Positions 55,733-63,678 of a DNA stretch of 64,000 bases are shown one piece after another. Where the stretch lies: contig NC_015678.1 of NCBI RefSeq assembly GCF_000164675.2, positions 620,001-684,000 of the forward strand, in the 5' to 3' direction. How positions within the stretch are numbered: the first letter of the stretch is position 1; each line of letters begins with the position of its first letter. Source of the DNA: Streptococcus parasanguinis ATCC 15912 (GTDB lineage: Bacteria > Bacillota > Bacilli > Lactobacillales > Streptococcaceae). The notes beneath the pieces are model-generated. The model worked only from the letters and a program-made list of their open reading frames with translations, searched no databases and was not told the origin of the DNA. The position numbers were made by a program, and so were the translations under genes.

Positions 55733-56242
55733 ATGAAAATCGTTATTATCGGCTATTCTGGATCAGGTAAATCCACCTTGGCTGAAAACTTATCCCGCCA
55801 CTACTCCATTCCCAAGCTACATATGGACACCCTTCAATTTCAATCGGGTTGGATAGACAGTGATCGGGATTGGATGGAGAAAGAGATGAGACAGTTTCTT
55901 AGTGACCATAGAGACTGGGTCATTGATGGCAATTACTCTTGGTGCTACTATGAGGAGAGAATGGAGCAAGCCGACCAGATTATCTTTCTCAACTTCTCTC
56001 GTTGGAACTGCCTCTTTAGAGCCTGGAAACGATACCGCCGTTATAAAGGCCGAGTCCGAGAGAGTATGGCAGCAGGCTGCCCTGAACGCTTTGACTGGGA
56101 ATTCATCCGTTGGATCCTTTGGGACGGTCGCCAAGCCAGACAGGTCACACGCTATCGGACTGTCAACCAAACCTATCCAGACAAATTTATCTCTCTCAAG
56201 AATCAAAAAGAGCTGGATGCATTTCTAAAAACAATCCAATAA
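55733..56242 (+). CDS. P-loop kinase-like protein (FlaR/topology modulation type)
   Basis: A 169-residue P-loop NTPase related to adenylate and shikimate kinases. Walker A is GYSGSGKSTLAENL (8-21), the substrate-side loop is LHMDTLQFQSGW, the second Asp stretch is WVIDGNYSW, and an Arg-rich lid is YRRYKGRVRES. Proteins of this type are often annotated as topology modulation protein, on little evidence; the substrate is unknown. The start is the ATG of MKIVII behind AGAGG. Confidence 0.82.
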   Translation: MKIVIIGYSGSGKSTLAENLSRHYSIPKLHMDTLQFQSGWIDSDRDWMEKEMRQFLSDHRDWVIDGNYSWCYYEERMEQADQIIFLNFSRWNCLFRAWKRYRRYKGRVRESMAAGCPERFDWEFIRWILWDGRQARQVTRYRTVNQTYPDKFISLKNQKELDAFLKTIQ

Positions 56243-56244
56243 AA

Positions 56245-56269
56245 AGGTTGGAGATTTTAACCCCAACCT
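56245..56269 (+). terminator. Hairpin just after the FlaR-like gene
   Basis: AGGTTGG and CCAACCT stem with a loose interior, 3 bp after the stop codon. It has no T run, so it is weak; a stronger relative lies at 56693-56722. Confidence 0.45.
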
Positions 56270-56294
56270 CAGATTGTAGACAAAGTCATATTAA

Positions 56295-56594
56295 AAACTT
56301 TCCTTAGGTGAGTACGGACGTCAGCGAACTTCTACGAAGTTCCATGACTAAATCAAGATACTAAGGGCGTCTGCGGATAAAGTCAAAATAGGAAGTTTGA
56401 CGCAGAATCTTTCGATTCTAGGATAACTTATCTTTTTGACACAATCCGCAGCCCGTGTTCAATTTGTATTGAGCCCCCTCGCTCTTTAGTTTCTGGGCTC
56501 AGGCTAAAACAGTTTCCCAAACTGTTTTACTCTCAATAATTCCGAGTGCCTGAATCGTTATTGTTTCAGGCACTTTACTCACATCGGAAAGTTT
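56295..56594. repeat. Hairpin-rich element with terminal inverted repeats, long form (~300 bp)
   Basis: Bounded by AAACTTTCC and GGAAAGTTT. The left 55 bp and right 50 bp match the 138-bp element at 10092-10229. The middle carries extra hairpins: GCGGAT/ATCCGC enclosing AGAATC/GATTCT, TTGAGCCC/GGGCTCAG, and AAACAGTTT/AAACTGTTT. It fills most of the 478-bp gap between two convergent genes, which holds no supportable coding sequence. Confidence 0.75.
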
Positions 56595-56692
56595 CAGTAT
56601 TTTCTTGATCCAATCTAAAAATTGGAACTCAATTTTATTTCTTAGCAGGATCGCTTAATTTATTTTACTTTAAAATAGTTTGTCTACATTTT

Positions 56693-56722
56693 AAGGTTGG
56701 GATATCTATCCCAACCTTTTTT
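56693..56722. terminator. Terminator between the FlaR-like and carboxypeptidase genes
   Basis: AAGGTTGGGATA and TATCCCAACCTT perfect 12-bp stem with a 2-nt loop, followed by Ts on the forward strand. Confidence 0.82.
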
Positions 56723-57500
56723 ATTTATCAACGTAATCGCCACCGGTGAAGCCATAGTATTCTTCCAGACTCAAACCTGAGTCAGCGATATCTTGCGCTT
56801 CTTTTCCGATATAGCGGAGATGCCAGCTCTCTGGCATGTAGCCTGTTACTTTTTCTTTTCCTTCTTGGTAACGAACCACAAAGCCATATTTAGCAGCATT
56901 CTTGAGCAACCACTTACTTGGTCCAGGTTCGGTTACCAAATTACCACTGGTATCGATCAGATCAAAGGTCAAACCTGTCTGGTGTTCACTATAACCCGGT
57001 CTTGCAGAATAACGATCTGCGGCCTCCTGACCATCTTGATTGACATAGTTTTGGTAGAGGCCAACTTGGGTGTCGTAGCTACGAAAACCACTATATTGGT
57101 CACTGATCGGATAACCTTCTGCCTGCATGGCTGCGATCAATTCATGAAGGGCTGAAACAGCTTCAGGATCTTCCCCTGGGTTAAAGTCAGGCGACAAGGG
57201 ATAATGTTTGTTGGCGATCATGACCTCACCATATTTCCCTTTGACACTATAGTAGGAACCATTATAGCTGACACCAGAATCCACTTTCACATCTGACTTA
57301 CCAGCTTTTGACGATTCTTCTTTGCCAGTCTCTTTTGACGTATTCTTTGTAGAAGACGTTTCTTTGGAAGTCTTGGTTTGCGTTTGTTTGCTTTCTTCTT
57401 TTGCAGAAGATTTAGAACTAGTGGATTGAGATTGGGAGCAAGCTGTCAGGGTTAACAAGGCAACTGTCACCAAAGTTAATTTGGAAAATCTTGCTTTCAT
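56721..57500 (-). CDS. LD-carboxypeptidase lipoprotein (LdcB/DacB, VanY domain)
   Basis: A 259-residue surface lipoprotein: signal and lipobox L-T-A-C at residues about 18-21, a Ser/Lys/Thr-rich spacer to about residue 75, then a VanY-type zinc peptidase domain. Zn motifs are YSEHQTGLTFDL (SxHxxGxxxD) and SWHLRYIG (HxR). LdcB trims tetrapeptide stems of peptidoglycan to tripeptides in pneumococcus. GGAG lies 7 nt before the ATG. It follows two membrane protein genes, forming an envelope cluster. Confidence 0.9.
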   Translation of the reverse strand: MKARFSKLTLVTVALLTLTACSQSQSTSSKSSAKEESKQTQTKTSKETSSTKNTSKETGKEESSKAGKSDVKVDSGVSYNGSYYSVKGKYGEVMIANKHYPLSPDFNPGEDPEAVSALHELIAAMQAEGYPISDQYSGFRSYDTQVGLYQNYVNQDGQEAADRYSARPGYSEHQTGLTFDLIDTSGNLVTEPGPSKWLLKNAAKYGFVVRYQEGKEKVTGYMPESWHLRYIGKEAQDIADSGLSLEEYYGFTGGDYVDK

Positions 57501-57510
57501 GAGGAATCTC

Positions 57511-59298
57511 CTATGATTCTTTTGTTACGACAATATCCGTAATCACATAACTTGCACCTACTTTTTTCAAGGTGTAGGTCTTGTACTTGCGGTTTTGTGA
57601 ATCTGGATGGCTATCTGTATAATGCACGGTAAAGTCTTCATAAGTCTTGATCGTCACCACACCATTTTCTTCCGTGACACTTTGAATGTCCAATGCTCCT
57701 GGAGTATAGTAGTCAATTTTTGCCTTTCGAACACCATCACCAGTTGTGAATTCAACCATGTCCTTGTAGGCTTGACTTTGTGTATCATAGTATTTAGAGT
57801 AGGTGTTGTTTCGATTTGAAACTGAGCTAAAGACTGCGTCGCGGTACTCTTTCAAGAATTCTTCTGCCAAGGTCCGATTTTGTTCTTCTTTGGCTGCTTG
57901 CGCTTTCTTAGCATCTTGTGCACTCTTAATGCGTTTTAGGGTATCTTTGGCTAGTTTGAGTTCGATCGGATCGTTCTCACCCTCTTCAATCGTCACCTTA
58001 GCCTTTTCAGTTGTATAGGTTTCCCCATTCATGTTGAAGACAGCATGTACTTCAATTTCTTGATAAGGGATGCTGTCTACTTCAAAAGTCGTGCTGGTTC
58101 CGACTTCTTTGCCGTTGACCACAACCTTCACATCCGTTGGGTTTTCAACTTCATCTGGGAACTCAACTTCTAAATTGCGTTTTTCAGAATTCAACTGCAA
58201 TTCTAAGTTATTCTTAGTTGCTTTTTTTGGATTGAGATGGATCTTAGAAGTAACATTTCCGACTTCAGTTTTAGCAGACAATTCCATTTCTTTTGTATTG
58301 TAATGGAAAGAACCAAGATCTGTCACTGCATCTTTCTTCAAGGTTACCGTTTTATTGGCAGCTACTTTGAGTTTGGCTTGGTCCAAATTGGTCTTGACCT
58401 TGACTTGCACTGGATAGCTGGCCACACGGTATTCTTGGAAGATTCCAAATTTCTTGTCCGCTTTCTCCAAACCAAAAATCTTGTTTCCAGATTTATCCGT
58501 ATAGCTGCCTTCTCCACCATTATCAATGATCTTGTTCAACTCTGTACCGATATCGACCCCTTGATCTTCCATGCTGGTAATAAAGCTTTCGGCTTCATCC
58601 TTTGTCCATTTATCGTTATCGGTTGAAAGCAGATCTGCTGCTTCGCGATAATCCTTGGTGTCCACTGCCTTAATAAATTTATCTGCAGTCACTTCGACAC
58701 GCGTTGTTGACTGGAAGTAAAAGAAGGCTGCTACCAAAGCGATCACAAGGACTGCGATAGCAGAAATAATCCCAATTTTCTTCTTGGAAAGTTTCTTTCC
58801 ACCCTTCGTTTTAGGGGCCTTTTGTTTTTTCTGAGCTGGACCTGCTTCTGTGACATTTGGACCAGCAAAGACCTGCGTTTGCTCAGCAGCAAGTGGAGCT
58901 TCATACTCTTGAGTCGGCTGTTGAGGCACATATTCCTGTGTTTCTTCTGTTGCATCTGGGTTCGCAAATTCTGCTTCAGTCACAGGTTCTACAAAAAACT
59001 CGAAGTTTTGACTTTTAGCCGCGGTAAATTCTTCCGCACTTGGCTTGCGGCCATAGGTTTCTTCAAAATGTTGCAACCAAGCCTGACGAGCTGCTAGAAG
59101 TGGATCGACATTCTTCACTTCTTCAACTGGTTCAACCACTGGTTCCTCAACAGGAGCGACTTCCTCTGCTGGGGCATTTCCTGCGATAGACTGAATTTGT
59201 TTCAAATCAAATCCACAAGCTTTCCCAGCCATAAACTCTTCTGGTGACGGTTTGCGACCGATCACTTTTTCAAATAATTCAACCCATTTCTTTTGCAT
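57511..59298 (-). CDS. TcaA/YvbJ-like membrane protein with duplicated N-terminal module
   Basis: A 595-residue protein. The cytoplasmic part (1-172) holds two copies of a module W-x3-FE-x3-GR-x2-S-x-EE (Trp5 and Trp74) in an acidic, Pro-rich setting. One membrane helix (about 175-195) follows. The extracellular part resembles TcaA-type proteins, with beta domains and a C-terminal NTF2-like domain (LAEEFLKEYRDAVFSS to the end). Typical TcaA/YvbJ proteins begin with a zinc ribbon, which is absent. TcaA relatives affect cell-wall stress and glycopeptide susceptibility. The start is the ATG of MQKKW, with GGAG 9 nt upstream. Confidence 0.7.
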   Translation of the reverse strand: MQKKWVELFEKVIGRKPSPEEFMAGKACGFDLKQIQSIAGNAPAEEVAPVEEPVVEPVEEVKNVDPLLAARQAWLQHFEETYGRKPSAEEFTAAKSQNFEFFVEPVTEAEFANPDATEETQEYVPQQPTQEYEAPLAAEQTQVFAGPNVTEAGPAQKKQKAPKTKGGKKLSKKKIGIISAIAVLVIALVAAFFYFQSTTRVEVTADKFIKAVDTKDYREAADLLSTDNDKWTKDEAESFITSMEDQGVDIGTELNKIIDNGGEGSYTDKSGNKIFGLEKADKKFGIFQEYRVASYPVQVKVKTNLDQAKLKVAANKTVTLKKDAVTDLGSFHYNTKEMELSAKTEVGNVTSKIHLNPKKATKNNLELQLNSEKRNLEVEFPDEVENPTDVKVVVNGKEVGTSTTFEVDSIPYQEIEVHAVFNMNGETYTTEKAKVTIEEGENDPIELKLAKDTLKRIKSAQDAKKAQAAKEEQNRTLAEEFLKEYRDAVFSSVSNRNNTYSKYYDTQSQAYKDMVEFTTGDGVRKAKIDYYTPGALDIQSVTEENGVVTIKTYEDFTVHYTDSHPDSQNRKYKTYTLKKVGASYVITDIVVTKES

Positions 59299-59364
59299 GG
59301 ATCTCTTCTCCCTCATTATAAAATAGGGAAAGTGGGTCCCCCCACCTTCCGTTTTGTGATATTG

Positions 59365-60474
59365 TTAGAATCCAAAGTTAGAGAAATTTGGAGCACTTGG
59401 AATAAATCCAATAGCTACTTGTTCTAAAATACGAGCATTCACATAAATGACAAAGATGGCAATGAGAAGCAAGACAACAGATGATGCTACTAGAAGCAAG
59501 AATTTATCTGCTTTAAAGCTTGTCTTGTTCAATCCTTGATGAACGACATAGCATGTTCCAACAAAGAACAAGAAGAAAATAAGGAAATTTACAAAGCCAT
59601 AAAATTCATAAACCTTTACAAGACCTACTAAGAAAGCAAGAAGGGCAAGTGGCAAAGTGTAGACAGACAAACGTCCAAATTCTTCAAATGAACGCCCGTA
59701 ACTGTATTCCTTATCTTGAAGAAGCACACGACGAACAAAGAATCCTGCTACTTGGAAGGCGTAAACGCTAAAGAATAGGGAAATCAATGTCAACATAAAG
59801 GCACGGAAATCCATTCCATAACCACCTGTAGCTCCACTAGCTGTGAAGAAAGTTGATAGGGTCAAGACAAAGGCAGTCAAGACATACTGTAAAATTCCGT
59901 TAAGAGCTTTTGGATTTTCTACAGCTGTTGGACGTTTCAAAGCTGAAAGGAACCAATTCCAGTAACCACCAACTGCTACACCAAATTGACTTGGTTGGCC
60001 AGGATAAGGTTGTCCTGGTTGACCTTGGTAAGGAGCTTGTTGATAAGCTGCTTGAGTAGGTTGTTGGTAGGCTTGCTGTGGAGCTTGTTGGAAAGCAGGT
60101 CCATTCGCTGGAGCAGCTTGAGGGGCCGGTTCTTGAACTGGAGCTGCTACTGGTTCTTCTGCAGGAGCAGTTGGTGCTGCTGGTGCTGCTGGCGCTGCTG
60201 GTGCTGCAGGTGCTGCAGGTGCTGCTGGCGCTGCAACAAACTCTGGAGCTTGAGGAGCTGCTGGCGCTGCAACAAACTCTGGGGCTTGTGGAGCAGCAAC
60301 TGGTTCTTCCACAGGTGCAGTTGGTGCTGCGACAAATTCTGGGGCTTGTGGGGTTTCTGGAACCACTACTTCTTCTTGAAATTCTCCTGCAGCCAGTGCT
60401 TGAGCAATTTCTTCTGCACTAGCAGAACGACCATTTACGGCTTCGAAATAATCCAGCCAATCTTGTTTTGACAT
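59365..60474 (-). CDS. Multi-pass membrane protein with Ala/Pro repeats and shared N-terminal module
   Basis: A 369-residue protein. It has one N-terminal module W-x3-FE-x3-GR-x2-S-x-EE (Trp6), a low-complexity Ala/Pro/Glu region (about 35-130, with repeated EFVAAP and AAPAAP units), a Gln/Tyr/Pro-rich stretch, and then five or six membrane helices (about 185-355) resembling YIP1/DUF6574-type proteins. Function unknown. It is encoded upstream of the TcaA-like protein and LdcB on the same strand and has a strong promoter. Confidence 0.7.
   Translation of the reverse strand: MSKQDWLDYFEAVNGRSASAEEIAQALAAGEFQEEVVVPETPQAPEFVAAPTAPVEEPVAAPQAPEFVAAPAAPQAPEFVAAPAAPAAPAAPAAPAAPAAPTAPAEEPVAAPVQEPAPQAAPANGPAFQQAPQQAYQQPTQAAYQQAPYQGQPGQPYPGQPSQFGVAVGGYWNWFLSALKRPTAVENPKALNGILQYVLTAFVLTLSTFFTASGATGGYGMDFRAFMLTLISLFFSVYAFQVAGFFVRRVLLQDKEYSYGRSFEEFGRLSVYTLPLALLAFLVGLVKVYEFYGFVNFLIFFLFFVGTCYVVHQGLNKTSFKADKFLLLVASSVVLLLIAIFVIYVNARILEQVAIGFIPSAPNFSNFGF
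60170..60240. repeat. GCTGCTGGTGCT-type tandem microrepeat inside a gene
   Basis: About 70 bp of near-perfect 9-bp units (gctgctggt/ggc) coding on the reverse strand for alternating Ala-Pro. Copy-number changes in units of nine keep the frame, so length variation between strains is likely. Confidence 0.75.
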
Positions 60475-60508
60475 AATGAATCTCCTTAACTATTGTTTAT
60501 ACTAGGGT

Positions 60509-60537
60509 ATTATACAAAATTTCTGAACCATTTTCAA
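60509..60537 (-). promoter_or_regulatory. Promoter of the envelope cluster
   Basis: Reverse strand -35 TTGAAA, 17-bp spacer, perfect -10 TATAAT, about 35 bp upstream of the first gene's ATG. Confidence 0.8.
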
Positions 60538-60614
60538 TGAAAGACTGGAAAATCCCTGTAAGATCTTTTGAAAAACATACAAATTCTACTCATATTTAGA
60601 AATTAGTAAAGAAA

Positions 60615-60789
60615 GTGGCTGGGACAAAAGTCCTAGCCTCTCAATTATTTTTGGATTGTCGAGCAAGACGCAGTGGTTGAGTGGGCTCTACTACGCTGAT
60701 TTCATCAGCTTTTACAGCCCTACTCAACTGTGCGGAGGTGGGACGACGAAATCGAATTCTAATGAATTACCGATTTCTGTCCCACTCTC
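60615..60789 (-). repeat. 175-bp folded intergenic repeat, copy 3
   Basis: Same element as copies 1 and 2, with a few substitutions. On the reverse strand it starts 2 bp after the rhodanese stop codon and ends in the terminator hairpin, here with one mismatch near the base and no long T run. Confidence 0.9.
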
Positions 60790-60791
60790 TC

Positions 60792-61076
60792 TTAGGATTC
60801 AAATGCATCCATGCCACCTTGGACGTTGGTCACATCATAGCCTTGCTCTTCCAAAAATTGGCAAGCGCGTGCTGAGCGTCGACCTGACTTGCAGATGACA
60901 TAATAGGGATGATCCTTCTCTAATTCCTGGTAGCGATTTGCTAACTCAGATAAGGGAAGAAGACGAACTCCGTCTAAGTGAAGGGCATCATATTCCTCCT
61001 GCTCGCGTACATCAAGAACGTGTATGTTTCCTTTTTGATAAGCTTGGTAAAAGCTTGAAAATGGAATTTCTTTCAT
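60792..61076 (-). CDS. Single-domain rhodanese
   Basis: A 94-residue sulfurtransferase-fold protein. The active-site loop is CKSGRRS with Cys62; LDVREQEEYD and GYDVTNVQGGMDAF are conserved rhodanese segments. It probably transfers sulfane sulfur to cyanide or thiols in the cytoplasm; the partner is unknown. Follows the YbaK-like gene by 20 bp. Confidence 0.9.
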   Translation of the reverse strand: MKEIPFSSFYQAYQKGNIHVLDVREQEEYDALHLDGVRLLPLSELANRYQELEKDHPYYVICKSGRRSARACQFLEEQGYDVTNVQGGMDAFES

Positions 61077-61096
61077 GATTTCTCCTATCAGGTATG

Positions 61097-61588
61097 CTAT
61101 GGAAGGGTTAGAATTTGATAGCTAAAGCCAATTGACTCTAAAAATCGGAACAAGTCTTGGGTTTTAATAAAGATCGTTTTTTCATTGGTATTGGGATGGA
61201 AGGTCATGATTTCCTCTGACACAATGTCTTTATCGAAATAGACTCGAATATCTTTTTCTTCATTGTTCAATAAACCAAATGGAGAAACCGTTCCTGGCGG
61301 TAATTGCATTTTTTCAGCTAAAGAATCTGCTGAAGCCATGCGGATCCGGTTGGCTTCCACTTGCTCTTTGAAATCATCCATATCCAATGGCTTCTGGTCA
61401 TCCATGATGAGCAGATAGTATTGGGTTTTCTTCTTGTTGGTCAAAAACATGGTCTTGGTCCGGACGCCTTCTAAGCCTTCAATATAAGAATCCGCCTGCT
61501 CAGTCGTGAATGCAGGTGGGTGTTCCACCACATCAAATGAAATTCCTAACTCATCTAATTTTTCTTTAACTTGTTGATAAGGATCCAT
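61097..61588 (-). CDS. YbaK/ProX-type aminoacyl-tRNA deacylase
   Basis: A 163-residue protein of the prolyl-tRNA editing (INS-domain) superfamily. Landmarks are EHPPAFTTEQAD, KTMFLTNKKKTQYYLLIMDDQKPLD (the conserved Lys is in the first part) and LPPGTVSPFGLLNNEEKDI (GxVSPFG). It resembles the freestanding ProXp-ala type that clears Ala-tRNA-Pro. Same strand as the UDG-like gene 12 bp upstream. Confidence 0.87.
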   Translation of the reverse strand: MDPYQQVKEKLDELGISFDVVEHPPAFTTEQADSYIEGLEGVRTKTMFLTNKKKTQYYLLIMDDQKPLDMDDFKEQVEANRIRMASADSLAEKMQLPPGTVSPFGLLNNEEKDIRVYFDKDIVSEEIMTFHPNTNEKTIFIKTQDLFRFLESIGFSYQILTLP

Positions 61589-61600
61589 CTTCGCTCTCCT

Positions 61601-62185
61601 TTATTTTTGAATGATCTCTTGTACTAAGGTTTGCAATTCTGGCACCACCTCTGCCTCAAACCAAGGATTTTTAGCCATCCAGATTTGATTGCGAGGGGAA
61701 GGGTGAACAAGTGGAAAATAGGTTGGCAAATAGTCTTTAAAATGGTGAACCCGTTCGGTTACCTTGCCACTAACCTTTTCATGAAGGTAGTATGCTTGGG
61801 CATATTGTCCAATTAAGAGGGTTAACTCAATATCCGGACACTCCTTGAGAAGTTGAGGGTGCCACTTTTCCGCAAAGCCTTTGCGAGGTGGAAGGTCACC
61901 AGATTTTCCATGCCCTGGGAAATAAAAGTCCATAGGAATGACCGCAAACAAACCAGAATTGTAAAAGGTGTCTTCGTCAACTCCTAACCATTCGCGTAGG
62001 CGGTCACCACTCTTATCCTTCCAGTAAATACCAGCTTCTTGTGTTTTCAGTCCAGGTGCCTGTCCGATGATATTGATACGAGCTGTCTTTGGGGCTGCAA
62101 AGAGCGGCTCGATTCCTTTATCCGTATATGCTTTATTTTGAGGATCTGCCATAATGGCTTGTTTAATGGTTTCAATCCTTGACAT
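61601..62185 (-). CDS. Uracil-DNA glycosylase family protein
   Basis: A 194-residue protein of the UDG superfamily (MUG/family 4-5-like subgroup common in Firmicutes). Motif 1 is IIGQAPGLKTQEAG and motif 2 is LVHPSPRNQIW; LLIGQYAQAYYL is the central strand. It lacks the FeS cysteines of families 4 and 5. It may remove uracil or other damaged bases; activity is unproven for this subgroup. Confidence 0.85.
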   Translation of the reverse strand: MSRIETIKQAIMADPQNKAYTDKGIEPLFAAPKTARINIIGQAPGLKTQEAGIYWKDKSGDRLREWLGVDEDTFYNSGLFAVIPMDFYFPGHGKSGDLPPRKGFAEKWHPQLLKECPDIELTLLIGQYAQAYYLHEKVSGKVTERVHHFKDYLPTYFPLVHPSPRNQIWMAKNPWFEAEVVPELQTLVQEIIQK

Positions 62186-62208
62186 AATTCCCCCTTCTAT
62201 GGAAAAAC

Positions 62209-62231
62209 TCAGCCAGAAAAACTGGCCGAGT
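62209..62231 (-). terminator. pepV terminator
   Basis: Reverse strand CTCGGCCAG and CTGGCTGAG stem with a TTTTT loop, followed by TTTTT. Confidence 0.85.
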
Positions 62232-62237
62232 AGTGGA

Positions 62238-63644
62238 TTATTTGATTAGTTCATAGATGGCTTCTGCGTAAATAGCAGCTGCACGATAGAGATCTTCGAC
62301 ATCTGCGAACTCATTAGCTTGGTGCATGGTATTGACATAGTCTGGGAACATAGCACCAAAGGCAACCCCACGTTTCAAGAGACGACCAAAGGTACCACCA
62401 CCGATCACTTGTTCGTGTCCTTTGAGGCCAGTTTGTTTTTCGTAAACACGCAAGAGAGTGGATACCAATTCGTCATCCATCGGAACATAGTGAGGTGTGT
62501 GACCATGGGCTGACAAGCTTACTGTAGCCACTCCTTCGATCTTTTCAAGAGTAGACTTGATGGTTTCAGGATCTGTACCTTGAGGGTAACGGATATTGAG
62601 GGCAATAGTGTTGTCTGCTTGGCTTTCATCAAAATGGAAGACACCTGCATTCATGCTCAATGGTCCCATTTTGGCATCTGTATGGGCAATACCTAATTTT
62701 TCACCAGCAAAATCTTCGTGAAGAAGTGAAGCTGTCACATGAAGGTAAGCCTTAGCAGCACCACCAAAATCAAATTGGTTCAACAAGAGAGCCAAGTAGG
62801 TCGCACCATTAATTCCATCTTCAGGAGTTGATCCGTGAGCAGATTTCCCAACAATCGTAACGGTATAGGTTTCTTCATCAACAGTTGAGATTTCATACTT
62901 GAGCTGGTGTTCCTTGGCAAAGGCATCTAAGAGGCCAGCAAGATCTGGTAGTTGTCCAGAAACGACTGCAGTCGCTGACTCTGGTACCATGTTTTCACGA
63001 AGGCCACCTGTAAAGCTATGAAGATGGGCACTTCCTTTGTTGTCATTTCCAAAATGAAGGTACTCAGTGATGTTTCCTTTTTCCCCATTGATGATTGGGA
63101 ATTCCGCATCTGGTGAGAAGCCAAAATCTGGCTCAGGAAGTCCGACGTGTTTGAAATAGTAATCCATGTCGCCCCAGCCTGATTCTTCATCTGTACCGAC
63201 AACAAAGCGCACGCGCTTGGAAACAGGGAGTCCTAGGTCTTTAATGATCTTCAAACCATAGTAGCAGGCCATTGTAGGCCCTTTATCATCAGACGAACCA
63301 CGCGCATAGAGCTTACCATCGATAATTTCTGGTTTGTATGGATCCGTCTTCCAGCCACTACCTGCAGGTACGACGTCCATATGGGCAAAGATTCCAAGCT
63401 CTTCTTCTCCTTCACCAAAGGTAAAGTGGCCGGCATAATTGTCGACATTCTTGGTTTCATAGCCATCACGTTTGGCAATTTCCAAGAATTTTTCAAGAGC
63501 TTTTACAGGACCAGGTCCAAAAGGATGCTCTGCATCTGCCTTGCTGTCATCGCGTTCAGAATTGATTTCCAAGAGGCTGTATAGGTCAGCCATCATCTCA
63601 TCGCGACGTTTTTCTACTTCTGCTTTAAAGTCAACTGTTGTCAT
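62238..63644 (-). CDS. pepV: Dipeptidase PepV
   Basis: A 468-residue M20A zinc dipeptidase with broad specificity, including carnosine-type peptides. Metal-site motifs are [21 protein letters not shown] and [10 protein letters not shown], and the late His is in GGGTFGRLL. Length and motifs match lactococcal PepV. With PepT at the other end of the window it belongs to the peptide utilisation set. The ribosome site GAGGAGG precedes the ATG. Confidence 0.95.
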   Translation of the reverse strand: MTTVDFKAEVEKRRDEMMADLYSLLEINSERDDSKADAEHPFGPGPVKALEKFLEIAKRDGYETKNVDNYAGHFTFGEGEEELGIFAHMDVVPAGSGWKTDPYKPEIIDGKLYARGSSDDKGPTMACYYGLKIIKDLGLPVSKRVRFVVGTDEESGWGDMDYYFKHVGLPEPDFGFSPDAEFPIINGEKGNITEYLHFGNDNKGSAHLHSFTGGLRENMVPESATAVVSGQLPDLAGLLDAFAKEHQLKYEISTVDEETYTVTIVGKSAHGSTPEDGINGATYLALLLNQFDFGGAAKAYLHVTASLLHEDFAGEKLGIAHTDAKMGPLSMNAGVFHFDESQADNTIALNIRYPQGTDPETIKSTLEKIEGVATVSLSAHGHTPHYVPMDDELVSTLLRVYEKQTGLKGHEQVIGGGTFGRLLKRGVAFGAMFPDYVNTMHQANEFADVEDLYRAAAIYAEAIYELIK

Positions 63645-63678
63645 GAATTCCTCCTCGATCTTCTATTTGCTAATTGGC

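Noticed and set aside
59986..60471. Long forward-strand frames rich in Cys/Trp/Arg and in Leu/Val opposite the Ala/Pro-rich gene
   Set aside because: They are the complement of GCT-GCT-GGT repeats in a well-supported reverse gene; they have no ribosome site and no family similarity.
27347..60789. Repeats considered as a CRISPR array or insertion sequence
   Set aside because: The copies are 13-20 kb apart, 175 bp long, and carry no transposase or cas gene.
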